Of a stretch of DNA of 64,000 nt, positions 33,508 to 42,169 are shown one piece after another. The notes under the pieces were generated by a model. The model did no database searches, was not told the origin of the DNA, and saw only the letters and a list, made by a program, of their open reading frames with translations. The DNA is taken from the NCBI GenBank assembly GCA_965224795.1, contig CBDDAE010000002.1, forward strand, positions 1,095,873-1,159,872, read 5' to 3'. The translations under genes and the position numbers were made by a program. Numbering within the stretch: position 1 is the stretch's first letter; every line of letters begins with the position of its first letter. Origin of the DNA: NVTR01 sp036480115 (GTDB taxonomy: Bacteria > Pseudomonadota > Alphaproteobacteria > Rhodobacterales > Rhodobacteraceae).

Positions 33508-34671
33508 CTACAAACCCGATGCATATACTGCCCGCTCAAAATCGCGGTAAATTTGCATTGCGGTATCTTCCAAAAATGGAATGTTCTGCATAAAGATAAC
33601 TCCGGCAACGCCCTTGGTCGGATCCCACCACATATGTGAGTTCAAAATTCCCGCCCAGCTTTGCGAGCCGGCTGCGCGCATGCCAGGAATATCTTCTGTA
33701 TTCGACGCAAATCCAAGCCCCCACCTTTTAGCAATACCGGGCAGGAAATCCAGGTCGGCTGACAGAAATTGATCGGTCGAGTTCATAGGTGGTATTTCCA
33801 CATTTCCCATATGGTTTTCGCAAACCACAGCCACGGTTTCCGGTTTTAGAATGCGCACCCCGTCCAACGTACCCTTGCCAAGCAGCATTTGCAGGAAACG
33901 CATGTAATCCGGTGCCGTGGAAAACAGAGCGCGGCCCATTCCGTAGAATTCCGGGTTCGGGGGTGGTTCAATATCCAACGCCATCAGCGCGCCGGTTTTG
34001 TCGCGACTGTGCGCGGTGACCAACCGGCTACGTTGCACACACTCAAACACCGTGTCGTTCATGCCGAGCGGTTCAAAAAGAAATTCGCGGCAAAAAACGT
34101 CAATGGGTTTGCCGGAAACCTTTTCCACCACTCGCCCCAGCCAGTCGGTCGACGTGCCATAGCCCCAACTGGTTCCGGGATCGAAACTCAGCGGATAGTT
34201 CAGTGACTCCAGAAGACCGGTGCGAATGCTGGGCTGGCCCGTGACCTCCAGGTATCTGGCGATCTTGGCGCTCCATGTTTCGAACTCTAGGCCCGAAGTA
34301 TGGGTGGCAAGTTGGCGGATTGTAGCCTGGCTGGCAGGGGCGCGCATTATCGGGGTGTCGCCATCAAACCCTTCCAGAACCAGTAGTTCGGCAAAATCGG
34401 GCAGTATCTCGGAAACTGGTGTGTCAAGTTCAAGCATCCCGTCTTCAATGAGTTTGACGGCGGCAAGCGTGCCGATCGGCTTGGTCATGGAAAAAATACG
34501 GTGAATGGCATCAATGGGCATCGGCGCATCATTATCGACGCCCATTGTTCCGACGGCGCGGGTATAAAAAACCTTGTCACGGTCGGCCGCCATAGCAACG
34601 ATCCCCGGTACATTATTGTCTGAAACCGCGCGATCAAGGGCCGCATCAATTGCTGCGATTGAACGTACCAT
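33508..34671 (-). CDS. Serine hydrolase of the beta-lactamase (class C/EstB) family
   Basis: A 387-aa protein with the SxxK motif FSMTKPIGTLAAVKLIEDG, a Tyr-containing second motif (SWGYGTSTDWLGR) and the late SQSWAGILNSHMWWDP block. The class C beta-lactamase fold is shared with esterases and DD-peptidases. The lack of a signal peptide and its place at the end of a catabolic operon favour an intracellular esterase or lactonase over antibiotic resistance. It starts 11 bp after the SDR gene stop. Confidence 0.88.
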   Translation of the reverse strand: MVRSIAAIDAALDRAVSDNNVPGIVAMAADRDKVFYTRAVGTMGVDNDAPMPIDAIHRIFSMTKPIGTLAAVKLIEDGMLELDTPVSEILPDFAELLVLEGFDGDTPIMRAPASQATIRQLATHTSGLEFETWSAKIARYLEVTGQPSIRTGLLESLNYPLSFDPGTSWGYGTSTDWLGRVVEKVSGKPIDVFCREFLFEPLGMNDTVFECVQRSRLVTAHSRDKTGALMALDIEPPPNPEFYGMGRALFSTAPDYMRFLQMLLGKGTLDGVRILKPETVAVVCENHMGNVEIPPMNSTDQFLSADLDFLPGIAKRWGLGFASNTEDIPGMRAAGSQSWAGILNSHMWWDPTKGVAGVIFMQNIPFLEDTAMQIYRDFERAVYASGL

Positions 34672-34681
34672 CAGGTTTTCC

Positions 34682-35476
34682 CTATTGTGCGAATGTCATG
34701 GATAGCCCGCCATCAATTGGTAACTCAATCCCGGTGATATAACCCGCAGCATCGGAAGCCAGAAAAACCGACGCTTCAGCCACATCCCATGCACTGCCCT
34801 GCCGCCGCATCGGAACCATCGCTGCACGTTGGCGGGCCAGAGCATCGCGGTCAGCGCCCTTTTCGATCAGCGCCTCCACATGCGGGGTCTTAATTACCCC
34901 GGGTAAAATGACGTTCGCACGCACCCCGCGCGACGCGTATTCCATGGCAACTGTTAGCGAGAACCGGCAGAGCGCGGCTTTAGATGCCTCATAGGACGCA
35001 TAGGCATAGGGTCCGCCACGGATTGCAGCCAAGGACGAGATGTAAATGATTGCGCCGCCGCCGTCTTGTTCAAGCATCGGCAGGGTCGCTTTGGTAATCA
35101 GAAACGCGCTTTCAATATTGACCGAGAATACCCGCCGCCAATCGTTCAGCGAAGTATCTTCAACCCCCGAGGGGTCGTTCGTTCCAATGTTGAAGTGCAA
35201 AATATCCAAGCCACCCAAATGTTTCTGGGCGGCACTTGCGGTTGCACCCACCTGTTCGGGGTTGGTCATTTCGGCGGTATACGCATATGCCAGGCCACCG
35301 GCCTTGGTGATCAGATCAACGGTTTCCTGTGCCGCTTCAGCATTTCGGTCTACTGCCAGCACCGTGGCGCCCTCGCGCGCGTAGGCTAGCGCAGCGGCTT
35401 TGCCGTTGCCCATGCCCTGCCCAATAGAACCAGCACCGATGACCAGCACTCGTTTGCCGGCAACCCGACCAGTCAT
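34682..35476 (-). CDS. Short-chain dehydrogenase/reductase (SDR)
   Basis: About 264 aa with a classical SDR fold. The nucleotide-binding motif is VLVIGAGSIGQGMGNGKAAA, the structural motif is HFNIGTND (usually NNAG), and the catalytic Ser-Tyr-Lys lie in ISSLAAIRGGPYAYASYEASKAAL. The end GYITGIELPIDGGLSM is typical. The ATG at 35476 overlaps the dctM stop (ATGA); the longer frame to 35695 runs inside dctM. It probably oxidises or reduces a hydroxyl/keto intermediate of the operon pathway. Confidence 0.9.
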   Translation of the reverse strand: MTGRVAGKRVLVIGAGSIGQGMGNGKAAALAYAREGATVLAVDRNAEAAQETVDLITKAGGLAYAYTAEMTNPEQVGATASAAQKHLGGLDILHFNIGTNDPSGVEDTSLNDWRRVFSVNIESAFLITKATLPMLEQDGGGAIIYISSLAAIRGGPYAYASYEASKAALCRFSLTVAMEYASRGVRANVILPGVIKTPHVEALIEKGADRDALARQRAAMVPMRRQGSAWDVAEASVFLASDAAGYITGIELPIDGGLSMTFAQ

Positions 35477-36837
35477 TTCAACAATTCCCTTGGCAGCCAA
35501 AGCACGATTTCCGGCCAGATAACCAGTGACGCTAGAACAACCACCTGCACCAGAACAAACGGAATTATTCCGATGTATATCTCGCGCATTTTCAACCGGC
35601 CACCCGACGCCCCCTTCAGAAAGAACAGGGCAAATCCGAAGGGTGGCGTCAAAAAGGACGTTTGCAAATTGACCGCAACCAAAATGGCAAACCAATAAAT
35701 GACGTCCTCTTTGGCAAGGTGGTCACCCATATCCAGACCCATGACAATCGGGGCAAAAATCGGCAGGACAATCAACGTGATTTCGATCCAGTCAAAAAAG
35801 AACCCCATCAGGAAAATCATCAGCATCATCATCCCCAAAAGGCCCCAGTCCCCCATGTTGAGGCCGTTTGCCGTATCAATAATGAACGCCTCACCACCGA
35901 TGCCGCGGAAGATATAGGAAAACCCGGTTGCGCCAACAAAGATGAAGAACAACATTGCCAGCGTTTTTACCGACCCGTCCATTGCCCCATTCAGAGCCTC
36001 TATGTTGATGCGCCCACGCGCAAATCCCAAAAGCAATGCGGCACCAACGCCAACGCCGGAGGCCTCGGTCGGTGTCGCAATGCCGCCCAGGATTGAGCCC
36101 AGAACGGCTATGATCAGGAGTAGCGGCAATATCACGGCCACAAATGTTTCCAGCCAAAGGCCTTCGCGTTCTTTTGCGCTAAGTGCCGGGGCTTTTGGTG
36201 CAAGGCTCGGTCGGATCGCTGAAACTGCTACGATGTAAACCAGATAGGCGGCTGCCAATAACATTCCCGGTGTAAAAGCGGCGACAAATAGTTTTGCCAA
36301 ATTGATGCTAAGCAGATCACCCATAAACACCAACATCACCGAAGGCGGGATGAGAATGCCCAATGTGCCAGCACTGGCCACGGTTCCTGCCGCCAGCGAG
36401 GGCGAATAACCGCGATCAAGCATGGTCGGGATGGCAATTACCGTCAGCATGACAACCGATGCCCCGATTATTCCTGTGGCCGCGGCAAGGATCGTTCCCA
36501 TCATAACAACCGCCAGTGCCAGTCCGCCGGGAACCGCCCGCATGACACGCTGCAATGTTGTCAGTAGATCATCGGCGATCCGTGTCTTTTCCATGATCAG
36601 GCCCATGAAGATAAACATCGGGGCCGCCACCAGAACCGGACTTTGGACGATGCCGCCGTAAATTCGATTTGGTAAAAGCGTTAGCTGAACAAAGCGCATT
36701 TCGCCTGTCGAAACTGCAATTGCACCGAAAATCAAAGTTACGCCCATCAGCATTATCGCCACAGGCAAACCAGAAAATAGTGCCAGAATAAGCGACCCGA
36801 ACATCAGCCCGGGAAGAATTTCAATCAGTAAATCCAT
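35473..36837 (-). CDS. dctM: TRAP transporter large permease DctM
   Basis: A 454-aa membrane protein with about 12 helices and typical DctM segments (LPVAIMLMGVTLIFGAIA, GYSPSLAAGTVASAGTLGILIPPSVM, LNLQTSFLTPPFGFALFFLKG-like end). It forms the sodium-coupled channel with DctQ. It overlaps dctQ by one base and the SDR gene by four, so the operon is tightly coupled. Confidence 0.95.
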   Translation of the reverse strand: MDLLIEILPGLMFGSLILALFSGLPVAIMLMGVTLIFGAIAVSTGEMRFVQLTLLPNRIYGGIVQSPVLVAAPMFIFMGLIMEKTRIADDLLTTLQRVMRAVPGGLALAVVMMGTILAAATGIIGASVVMLTVIAIPTMLDRGYSPSLAAGTVASAGTLGILIPPSVMLVFMGDLLSINLAKLFVAAFTPGMLLAAAYLVYIVAVSAIRPSLAPKAPALSAKEREGLWLETFVAVILPLLLIIAVLGSILGGIATPTEASGVGVGAALLLGFARGRINIEALNGAMDGSVKTLAMLFFIFVGATGFSYIFRGIGGEAFIIDTANGLNMGDWGLLGMMMLMIFLMGFFFDWIEITLIVLPIFAPIVMGLDMGDHLAKEDVIYWFAILVAVNLQTSFLTPPFGFALFFLKGASGGRLKMREIYIGIIPFVLVQVVVLASLVIWPEIVLWLPRELLK

Positions 36838-37376
36838 TATTCTTCCTCCTGAAACGGGTTATTCAGAAGGTCGGGGCGCTTCAGGACCACAAGACAACGG
36901 AGGGCCACAGACAGGCCGCCAAATATGGTCAACAGCGCCGATAGCGGCACTACTGATTTTATGATCCAGCGATGCGACAGTCCCACACCGCCGCTGGAAG
37001 TTTCCTGGCGGACAAACGCACGCAGCGCGAATTCAAAGCCAAACCACAGCAGTAACCCCATCAAAGGGATTAGAAATGCCAGAATGGCAAAAAGTTCCAT
37101 CCACAGTTTGACTCGATCTGGAATTTTTTGGGAAAACACATCAATACGAACATGGAAATCCTGAGTGTAGGCATACCCAAAACCAAGCAACGCAATAGCC
37201 CCGTGCAGGTGCCATTCAAGTTCCTGCAGTTTAAAGGAGCCGGTCGCAAAAAATTTCCTGCCGATGACGTCGTATAGAATTACCGCCGTTAGCACGAACA
37301 ACAGCAAACCCGTAGCCTTTGCAAAAATGCGGGTTGGCCATACCAGAATATTTGAGATTTTTAGCAGTATTTCCAT
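36837..37376 (-). CDS. dctQ: TRAP transporter small permease DctQ
   Basis: A 179-aa, four-helix membrane protein. RIFAKATGLLLFVLTAVILYDVIGRKFF and the conserved LQELEWHLHGAIALLGFGYAYTQDFHVRIDV identify DctQ of the mannitol/chloroaromatic-type branch. It partners DctM. It follows dctP after a perfect hairpin that probably lowers its expression relative to dctP. Confidence 0.93.
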   Translation of the reverse strand: MEILLKISNILVWPTRIFAKATGLLLFVLTAVILYDVIGRKFFATGSFKLQELEWHLHGAIALLGFGYAYTQDFHVRIDVFSQKIPDRVKLWMELFAILAFLIPLMGLLLWFGFEFALRAFVRQETSSGGVGLSHRWIIKSVVPLSALLTIFGGLSVALRCLVVLKRPDLLNNPFQEEE

Positions 37377-37385
37377 GGTGTAAAT

Positions 37386-37411
37386 GCGGCGCCGGTTTCA
37401 CCCGGCGCCGC
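37386..37411 (-). terminator. Perfect 10-bp hairpin between dctP and dctQ
   Basis: GCGGCGCCGG pairs exactly with CCGGCGCCGC around a six-base loop in the 42-bp gap. No T tract follows. Such stems after binding-protein genes commonly protect the upstream mRNA and give more binding protein than permease. Confidence 0.75.
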
Positions 37412-37418
37412 CCCTATT

Positions 37419-38447
37419 TTATCTTTTCAAATAACCAAGATCGGACCAGGTAGCGTATTCAGCCCGGAAGTCCTGAATATGGGCCCAAACGCGCGCGAAA
37501 TCAGCGTCGGCGGCGGATTTTTCAACCACGACTTCGTTCCATGCGCCCTCAAAAGCGTCCAGCATTTCATCTGACCACTGATGAACGATGGCACCCGTAG
37601 CGACCATATCAGCCAGAGGGCCAAGCTGAATAGCTTCGCCCTGCGCCATTGTACGGGCAACATTTGCCGTACAAACCGAACTGACGGCTGCGCGTTCCTG
37701 ATCGCTCAGACCATCCCAACTATCCTGGTTCATGATGAACATGATGAACGAGGTCTGCTGATGCCAGCCAGGGAAATAATAATGGTCGGCGTGTTCATTC
37801 ATACCAACCATTTTGTCGATCGCCGGAAAGGAAAGTTCAGCCGCGTCGATAGTGCCAAGGTTCAGCGCTGCCATAGTATCGGCAGCTGACATGGATTGCG
37901 CTTCAGCACCAAGTTGCTGCATGACCGCAGCACCCAAACCAAAGATACGCATCTTCATGCCCTGAAGCTGATCAACGGAAGTGATTTCCTCTTTGAACCA
38001 ACCTGATGCCTCAGGCACCAGAACCGTGCAGAGCTCACTATGGATATTGAAAGGAGCGCTTATTTCGTCCCACAATTCCGCACCACCGCCATTGTACCAC
38101 CAAGCGGTGTATTCTTTAACGTCCGGACCGAACGGGAACGCAGTAAACAGCGAAGCAGAAGGTATGACGCCCTCGGCCATCCCTGTAACCCACCAGCCGG
38201 CCTCAATCGCGCCGGTAGAGATGGAATCAAAGATTTCGTTGGCATTGACGATTTCACCCGGGTTCTTGAAGTGAAGATTGAGCGATCCACCGGTCAGAAC
38301 CGAGACGCGATCGCCAAGATCAACGCCGGCATCCCCAAGAAGTGGCAGGCTGCCGGGAACATAGGCTTGCATATCAATGTCTTTGGCGCTGGCGCCGGTT
38401 GCGATTATCGCGGCCGTCGTGGCCGCCAGAAGTGTTGTTAGTTTCAT
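37419..38447 (-). CDS. dctP: TRAP transporter substrate-binding protein DctP
   Basis: About 342 aa with a signal peptide (MKLTTLLAATTAAIIATGASA) and the DctP fold. Motifs include YVPGSLPLLGDAG, INAGEI-like PGEIVNANEIFDSISTGAIEAGWW, MKMRIFGLGAAVMQQLGA and TIDAAELSFPAIDKMVGM. The Trp/Tyr-rich pocket and overall pattern resemble the 2-oxoacid/chloroaromatic-type branch; the ligand is not assignable. The GTG at 38459 is rejected because GGAGGA lies just before the ATG at 38447. Confidence 0.93.
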   Translation of the reverse strand: MKLTTLLAATTAAIIATGASAKDIDMQAYVPGSLPLLGDAGVDLGDRVSVLTGGSLNLHFKNPGEIVNANEIFDSISTGAIEAGWWVTGMAEGVIPSASLFTAFPFGPDVKEYTAWWYNGGGAELWDEISAPFNIHSELCTVLVPEASGWFKEEITSVDQLQGMKMRIFGLGAAVMQQLGAEAQSMSAADTMAALNLGTIDAAELSFPAIDKMVGMNEHADHYYFPGWHQQTSFIMFIMNQDSWDGLSDQERAAVSSVCTANVARTMAQGEAIQLGPLADMVATGAIVHQWSDEMLDAFEGAWNEVVVEKSAADADFARVWAHIQDFRAEYATWSDLGYLKR

Positions 38448-38529
38448 AGTTTCCTCCACTATTGATGTTTATTTGGATTAAGTAAGCTGGGCTTTTCATC
38501 CGCATGAACCCTTGTTTTACATGCGGTTA

Positions 38530-39420
38530 TCAGTGAAATTTTTCCTTTGATTGATTAATTAGAATGCTTTCAAATGTGATCAGAACTGGATTTTCGGTAG
38601 GCGCAAGTTGCCCGTGCATGAATTTCCCATCCAGCCCGACCAGCGATATATCCATTGTGACATCCGGCGCGTCCCCTGCAAGATCGACCGTGCCTTTGGT
38701 AACCAAAACCTCGGTAGCAAAGCTGTTCATGATGCGGCCATCGGCAAATTTCGCCCCGATCAGACTACCAATTCCGTGAACTGATGCGCGTGCCCAACCC
38801 GCATTCTGACACGCCTTGATCAGCGGTTGGCTGATTTCGATATTCGGGGTTATCCGCAGCAAAATTGCATGTGCGTTGCTTGGGGCGGTTTTGATCTGCT
38901 CGGGGACGAACAGATCAAAACCCGTCTGCGGATCAGAAACCCGATTGAAACGGGCGTCCTTGAACCCGAAACCGGTAACCCGCACCGGTGCCGATAAAAC
39001 GCTTGCTTCAGGCAGCAGATGCCCCATTGCGGTTTCGCCGTTCGCATCTCTCCAAGACCCGTGACAATGGTAAAAGGCTTTATCGGCAAGCGAACCGCAA
39101 TTAATACCGGCGTCTTCGATCCGGCCCGGCATCTCCGGCCTGTAGGTCTTGCTGTACCAAGCGACATGTTGGTCATCCAGTGAGAGCGCCGGAATTACAT
39201 ATTCCAGCCGGGACATTCCGGCCTTTGCAATCCTGAAATAGGCACCGGCCAGATCGCGTGTCTTGATTACCTGTGCCAGCGAGTCGTGAAGCGAAACACC
39301 GGCAGGCAATTCAATATCCAGCTCGACCAGTCGTGTGACCGCCGCCGTAAAGGGCGCACCCACCGGGCCGGGTTGTTGAATAAAGTCCGGACGCGAGGCC
39401 AAAATTTCCGTCGGGTTCAT
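38530..39420 (-). CDS. Double PPC (DUF296) domain protein
   Basis: A 296-aa protein that appears to contain two PPC/DUF296-type domains. The first runs about residues 40-155 (DLAGAYFRIAKAGMSRLEYV, HCHGSWRDANGETAMGHLLPEASV). The second runs about 175-290 (GWARASVHGIGSLIGAKFADG, VTMDISLVGLDGKFMHGQLAP). The fold is known in plant AT-hook proteins and in bacterial proteins of unknown function. His residues in HCHGSW and GHLLPE could bind metal. It overlaps the ligase gene by four bases, so a role in the operon pathway is likely but undefined. Confidence 0.72.
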   Translation of the reverse strand: MNPTEILASRPDFIQQPGPVGAPFTAAVTRLVELDIELPAGVSLHDSLAQVIKTRDLAGAYFRIAKAGMSRLEYVIPALSLDDQHVAWYSKTYRPEMPGRIEDAGINCGSLADKAFYHCHGSWRDANGETAMGHLLPEASVLSAPVRVTGFGFKDARFNRVSDPQTGFDLFVPEQIKTAPSNAHAILLRITPNIEISQPLIKACQNAGWARASVHGIGSLIGAKFADGRIMNSFATEVLVTKGTVDLAGDAPDVTMDISLVGLDGKFMHGQLAPTENPVLITFESILINQSKEKFH

Positions 39421-40997
39421 TTGACGGCCTCCGCTTGCGAAGGACGCGCAGACAAAAAGGCTTCGCGGACCAAATTCTTGGTGATCTTTCCGTAGGCGGA
39501 TTTGGGCAGGTTATCCCAGAAATGGATTACCTTTGGCATCTTGTAGCTAGCGATTCTTGGTTTCAGAAAATCGCGCAATTCGGTATCTGTCGGGCTGGAA
39601 CCTTCACGGGCAACGCAGATTGCCACGCCGATCTCACCCCATTTCGGGTCAGGTATTCCCACAATCGCTACTTCGGTTATGTCGGAGTGGGTCAGAATTT
39701 TTTCCTCGATCTCGCGCGGATAAATGTTTGATCCACCCGAGATATACATGTCGGATTCGCGCCCCGTTATGTAATAGAACCCTTCTGCATCCATATGGCC
39801 AACATCACCGGTGCGAAACCAGCCATCCCGAAACGCCTTTTCATTGGCCGTCGGGTTATCCCAGTAACCGGCAAAAACCGCCGGGCCAATCACACAGAAT
39901 TCACCGGATTCGCCGGGGGCAACTTCGTGTCCATTGCTGTCCTGAATTTGCACTTGAATGCCGGTTCGTGCGAACCCGCATGTACCGGGGCGTAGATCGA
40001 CGCTGGCAGAGTGGTGCGAGGGCGGTAATACAGTGATATTTCCCGTAACTTCGCCAAGACCAAAATACTGCACCAGTACAGGCCCCAGTTTTTCCAGCGC
40101 ATGAATCTGATCAACCCGGTACATAGGCGCGCCGGCGTAGATGACATAGCGCAAACTGGAATGGTCGAACTGGTCAACCGCCGCATGCTCGGTTAGCATT
40201 TTCAGGATGGTTGGGACGGTGAACAGGCTTGTGGAATTATGTGCCTCGACAAGACGCCAGATGTCGCTCGCGTCAAACCGGTCCCCGGCAGGCAATATAC
40301 ATGCTCCGCCACGGGCAATCATCAGCAACGCATGCACCCCGGCCCCGTGGGACAGTGGTGCCACAATCACGGTTGAATCAGCTTGGGTTGTGCCGGGCAT
40401 CAGATCACACAGATGGTTGGTCACAACAAAAGCCATCTGGCCATGGGTCAGAACCGATGCCTTGGGCTTACCCGTGGTGCCGGATGTGTAGAAAAACCAG
40501 CAAGGATCATCGCGATCAACTTCGACCAGCGCCACGGTCTGTCCCAAATTGGCCGCGACCAAATCATCATAACCCGTGCCAAAATCCGATGCCCCGATTG
40601 ATATAATAAACTTCAGCCGTGGGGCGCATTTGGCGGCGTGCTCCGGAAAATCGGCATGGCAGAACATCCCGACAGCACCACTGGATTGCGCCAGCCAGTC
40701 CAGATCATCCGGGGTGCCGCGAAAATTGGCGGGCACCCAGACAGCCCCAACGCGAAAAACTGCCAGCATGCTTTCAAACATCTGGTTGCAGTTCGAGGAC
40801 TGCACCAAAATCCGGTCACCCTTTTGCACGCCATAATCATGGATCAAGGCATAGGCCATGGCGTTGACGCGGACGTTCAGGTCGGTCCAACTCCAGCGTT
40901 TTTTCCCCCATACAAGCGCATCGCGCGCGCCGTGGCGCCGGGCGGCCTGATCGGCAAAATGCGCTAAATTCATAACTTTTGTAGAGGCAGGAACCAT
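39417..40997 (-). CDS. Acyl-CoA ligase (AMP-forming, ANL family)
   Basis: A 526-aa adenylate-forming enzyme. It has the P-loop WFFYTSGTTGKPKASVLTHGQ, the YFGLGEVTGN adenylation motif, the FRTGDVGHMDAEGFYYITGR hinge and the C-terminal Lys in LPKSAYGKITK. It activates a carboxylic acid as its CoA thioester, using ATP. Aromatic, fatty and dicarboxylic substrates are all possible. Its ATG shares one base with the upstream thiolase stop (TAATG). It is probably the entry step for the acid imported by DctPQM. Confidence 0.92.
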   Translation of the reverse strand: MVPASTKVMNLAHFADQAARRHGARDALVWGKKRWSWTDLNVRVNAMAYALIHDYGVQKGDRILVQSSNCNQMFESMLAVFRVGAVWVPANFRGTPDDLDWLAQSSGAVGMFCHADFPEHAAKCAPRLKFIISIGASDFGTGYDDLVAANLGQTVALVEVDRDDPCWFFYTSGTTGKPKASVLTHGQMAFVVTNHLCDLMPGTTQADSTVIVAPLSHGAGVHALLMIARGGACILPAGDRFDASDIWRLVEAHNSTSLFTVPTILKMLTEHAAVDQFDHSSLRYVIYAGAPMYRVDQIHALEKLGPVLVQYFGLGEVTGNITVLPPSHHSASVDLRPGTCGFARTGIQVQIQDSNGHEVAPGESGEFCVIGPAVFAGYWDNPTANEKAFRDGWFRTGDVGHMDAEGFYYITGRESDMYISGGSNIYPREIEEKILTHSDITEVAIVGIPDPKWGEIGVAICVAREGSSPTDTELRDFLKPRIASYKMPKVIHFWDNLPKSAYGKITKNLVREAFLSARPSQAEAVK

Positions 40998-42169
40998 TAC
41001 TTTACCCGTTCCAGAATAGAGACATAATTGGTCACCGCCGCCCCTCCCATATTGAACACACCGGCCAGATTGGCGTTTGCCACTTGCATATCGCCAGCCT
41101 CATTCATCAGCTGCATCGCCGCCATCACGTGCTGGGATACGCCAGTCGCGCCGATGGGATGCCCCCTGGATTTGAGCCCGCCGGACGGGTTAACCGGTAA
41201 GCGGCCGTCCATCCGGGTCCAGCCCTCGCGTGCGGCCTTCCAGCCCTCGCCGATGGCCGTCAATCCCATAGCCTCATATTCGATCATTTCAGCTGTCGTA
41301 AAACAGTCGTGGGTTTCGACAAGGCTGAGATCATCCAAGGCTATGCCTGCCTGTTCCTTAGCCTGCGCCCAGGCAAGATGCGCCCCGGTAAAATCGGTCA
41401 CTTCGCGGCGCGATATCGGAAACATATCGTTTTTCTGGGCGCGCGCGCGAAACCCGATGGCCCGCTGCAATTCTTTGGCTGCATCACGGCTGGCAATAAC
41501 CAGCGCCGCCGCCCCATCAGAAACCAGCGAACAATCGGTGCGCCGCAACGGCCCTGCCACATAGGGGTTCTTATCCGATATTGTATTGCAGAAATCGAAC
41601 CCGAAATCCTTTTGCATATGCGCATAGGGGTTGTTCATGCCGTTGGCGTGGTTCTTGGCTGAAATCATCGCCATCTCGGCAGACCGGTCACCGTATTTCT
41701 GAAAATAGCTTTGGGTGATCTGACCAAAGATACCGGCAAAGCCATTTTCCACCTGATCTTCTTCGTGGCGGTAGGACCCGGCCAGCAGAATGTCGCCAAC
41801 CTCGGCCATGGGCACACCGGTCATCTTTTCAGCCCCGAATACCAGCGCCACATTACCCCGCCCGCTTTCGATAAAATCAATCGCCGTATAAAGTGCTGCT
41901 GTACCCGTCGCGCAGGCGTTTTCAACGTGGACCGCCGGAATATGTTGCAATTCCGGCATCGTTGCGGAAATCAGGCCCGCCTCAAAGCCCTGCTTGGAAA
42001 AGCCGGAATTCAGCACTCCGATCGAGGCAAAATCAACATCTCCCGTCGACACACCAGCATGTTCAAGTGCTGCATAACCGACCTCGGCAATCAGGGCCTC
42101 TATGTCGGGGGCCTCGCTTTTACCAAATTTGCTGTGCGCCCAACCAACGATTACACTATCCGTCGTCAT
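40997..42169 (-). CDS. Thiolase-superfamily (SCP-x/acetyl-CoA acetyltransferase-like) enzyme
   Basis: A 390-aa thiolase-fold protein. The N-terminal nucleophile Cys is in HVENACATGTAAL, His in VETHDCFTTAEM and His in GHPIGATGVSQHV. The second catalytic Cys of ordinary thiolases (CxGGG) is replaced by FNMGGAAVTNYV, as in the thiolase-like/SCP-x branch. No DUF35 partner is present. It may cleave a beta-keto or aldol-type acyl-CoA. It overlaps the upstream IclR stop by four bases and the ligase start by one. Confidence 0.88.
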   Translation of the reverse strand: MTTDSVIVGWAHSKFGKSEAPDIEALIAEVGYAALEHAGVSTGDVDFASIGVLNSGFSKQGFEAGLISATMPELQHIPAVHVENACATGTAALYTAIDFIESGRGNVALVFGAEKMTGVPMAEVGDILLAGSYRHEEDQVENGFAGIFGQITQSYFQKYGDRSAEMAMISAKNHANGMNNPYAHMQKDFGFDFCNTISDKNPYVAGPLRRTDCSLVSDGAAALVIASRDAAKELQRAIGFRARAQKNDMFPISRREVTDFTGAHLAWAQAKEQAGIALDDLSLVETHDCFTTAEMIEYEAMGLTAIGEGWKAAREGWTRMDGRLPVNPSGGLKSRGHPIGATGVSQHVMAAMQLMNEAGDMQVANANLAGVFNMGGAAVTNYVSILERVK

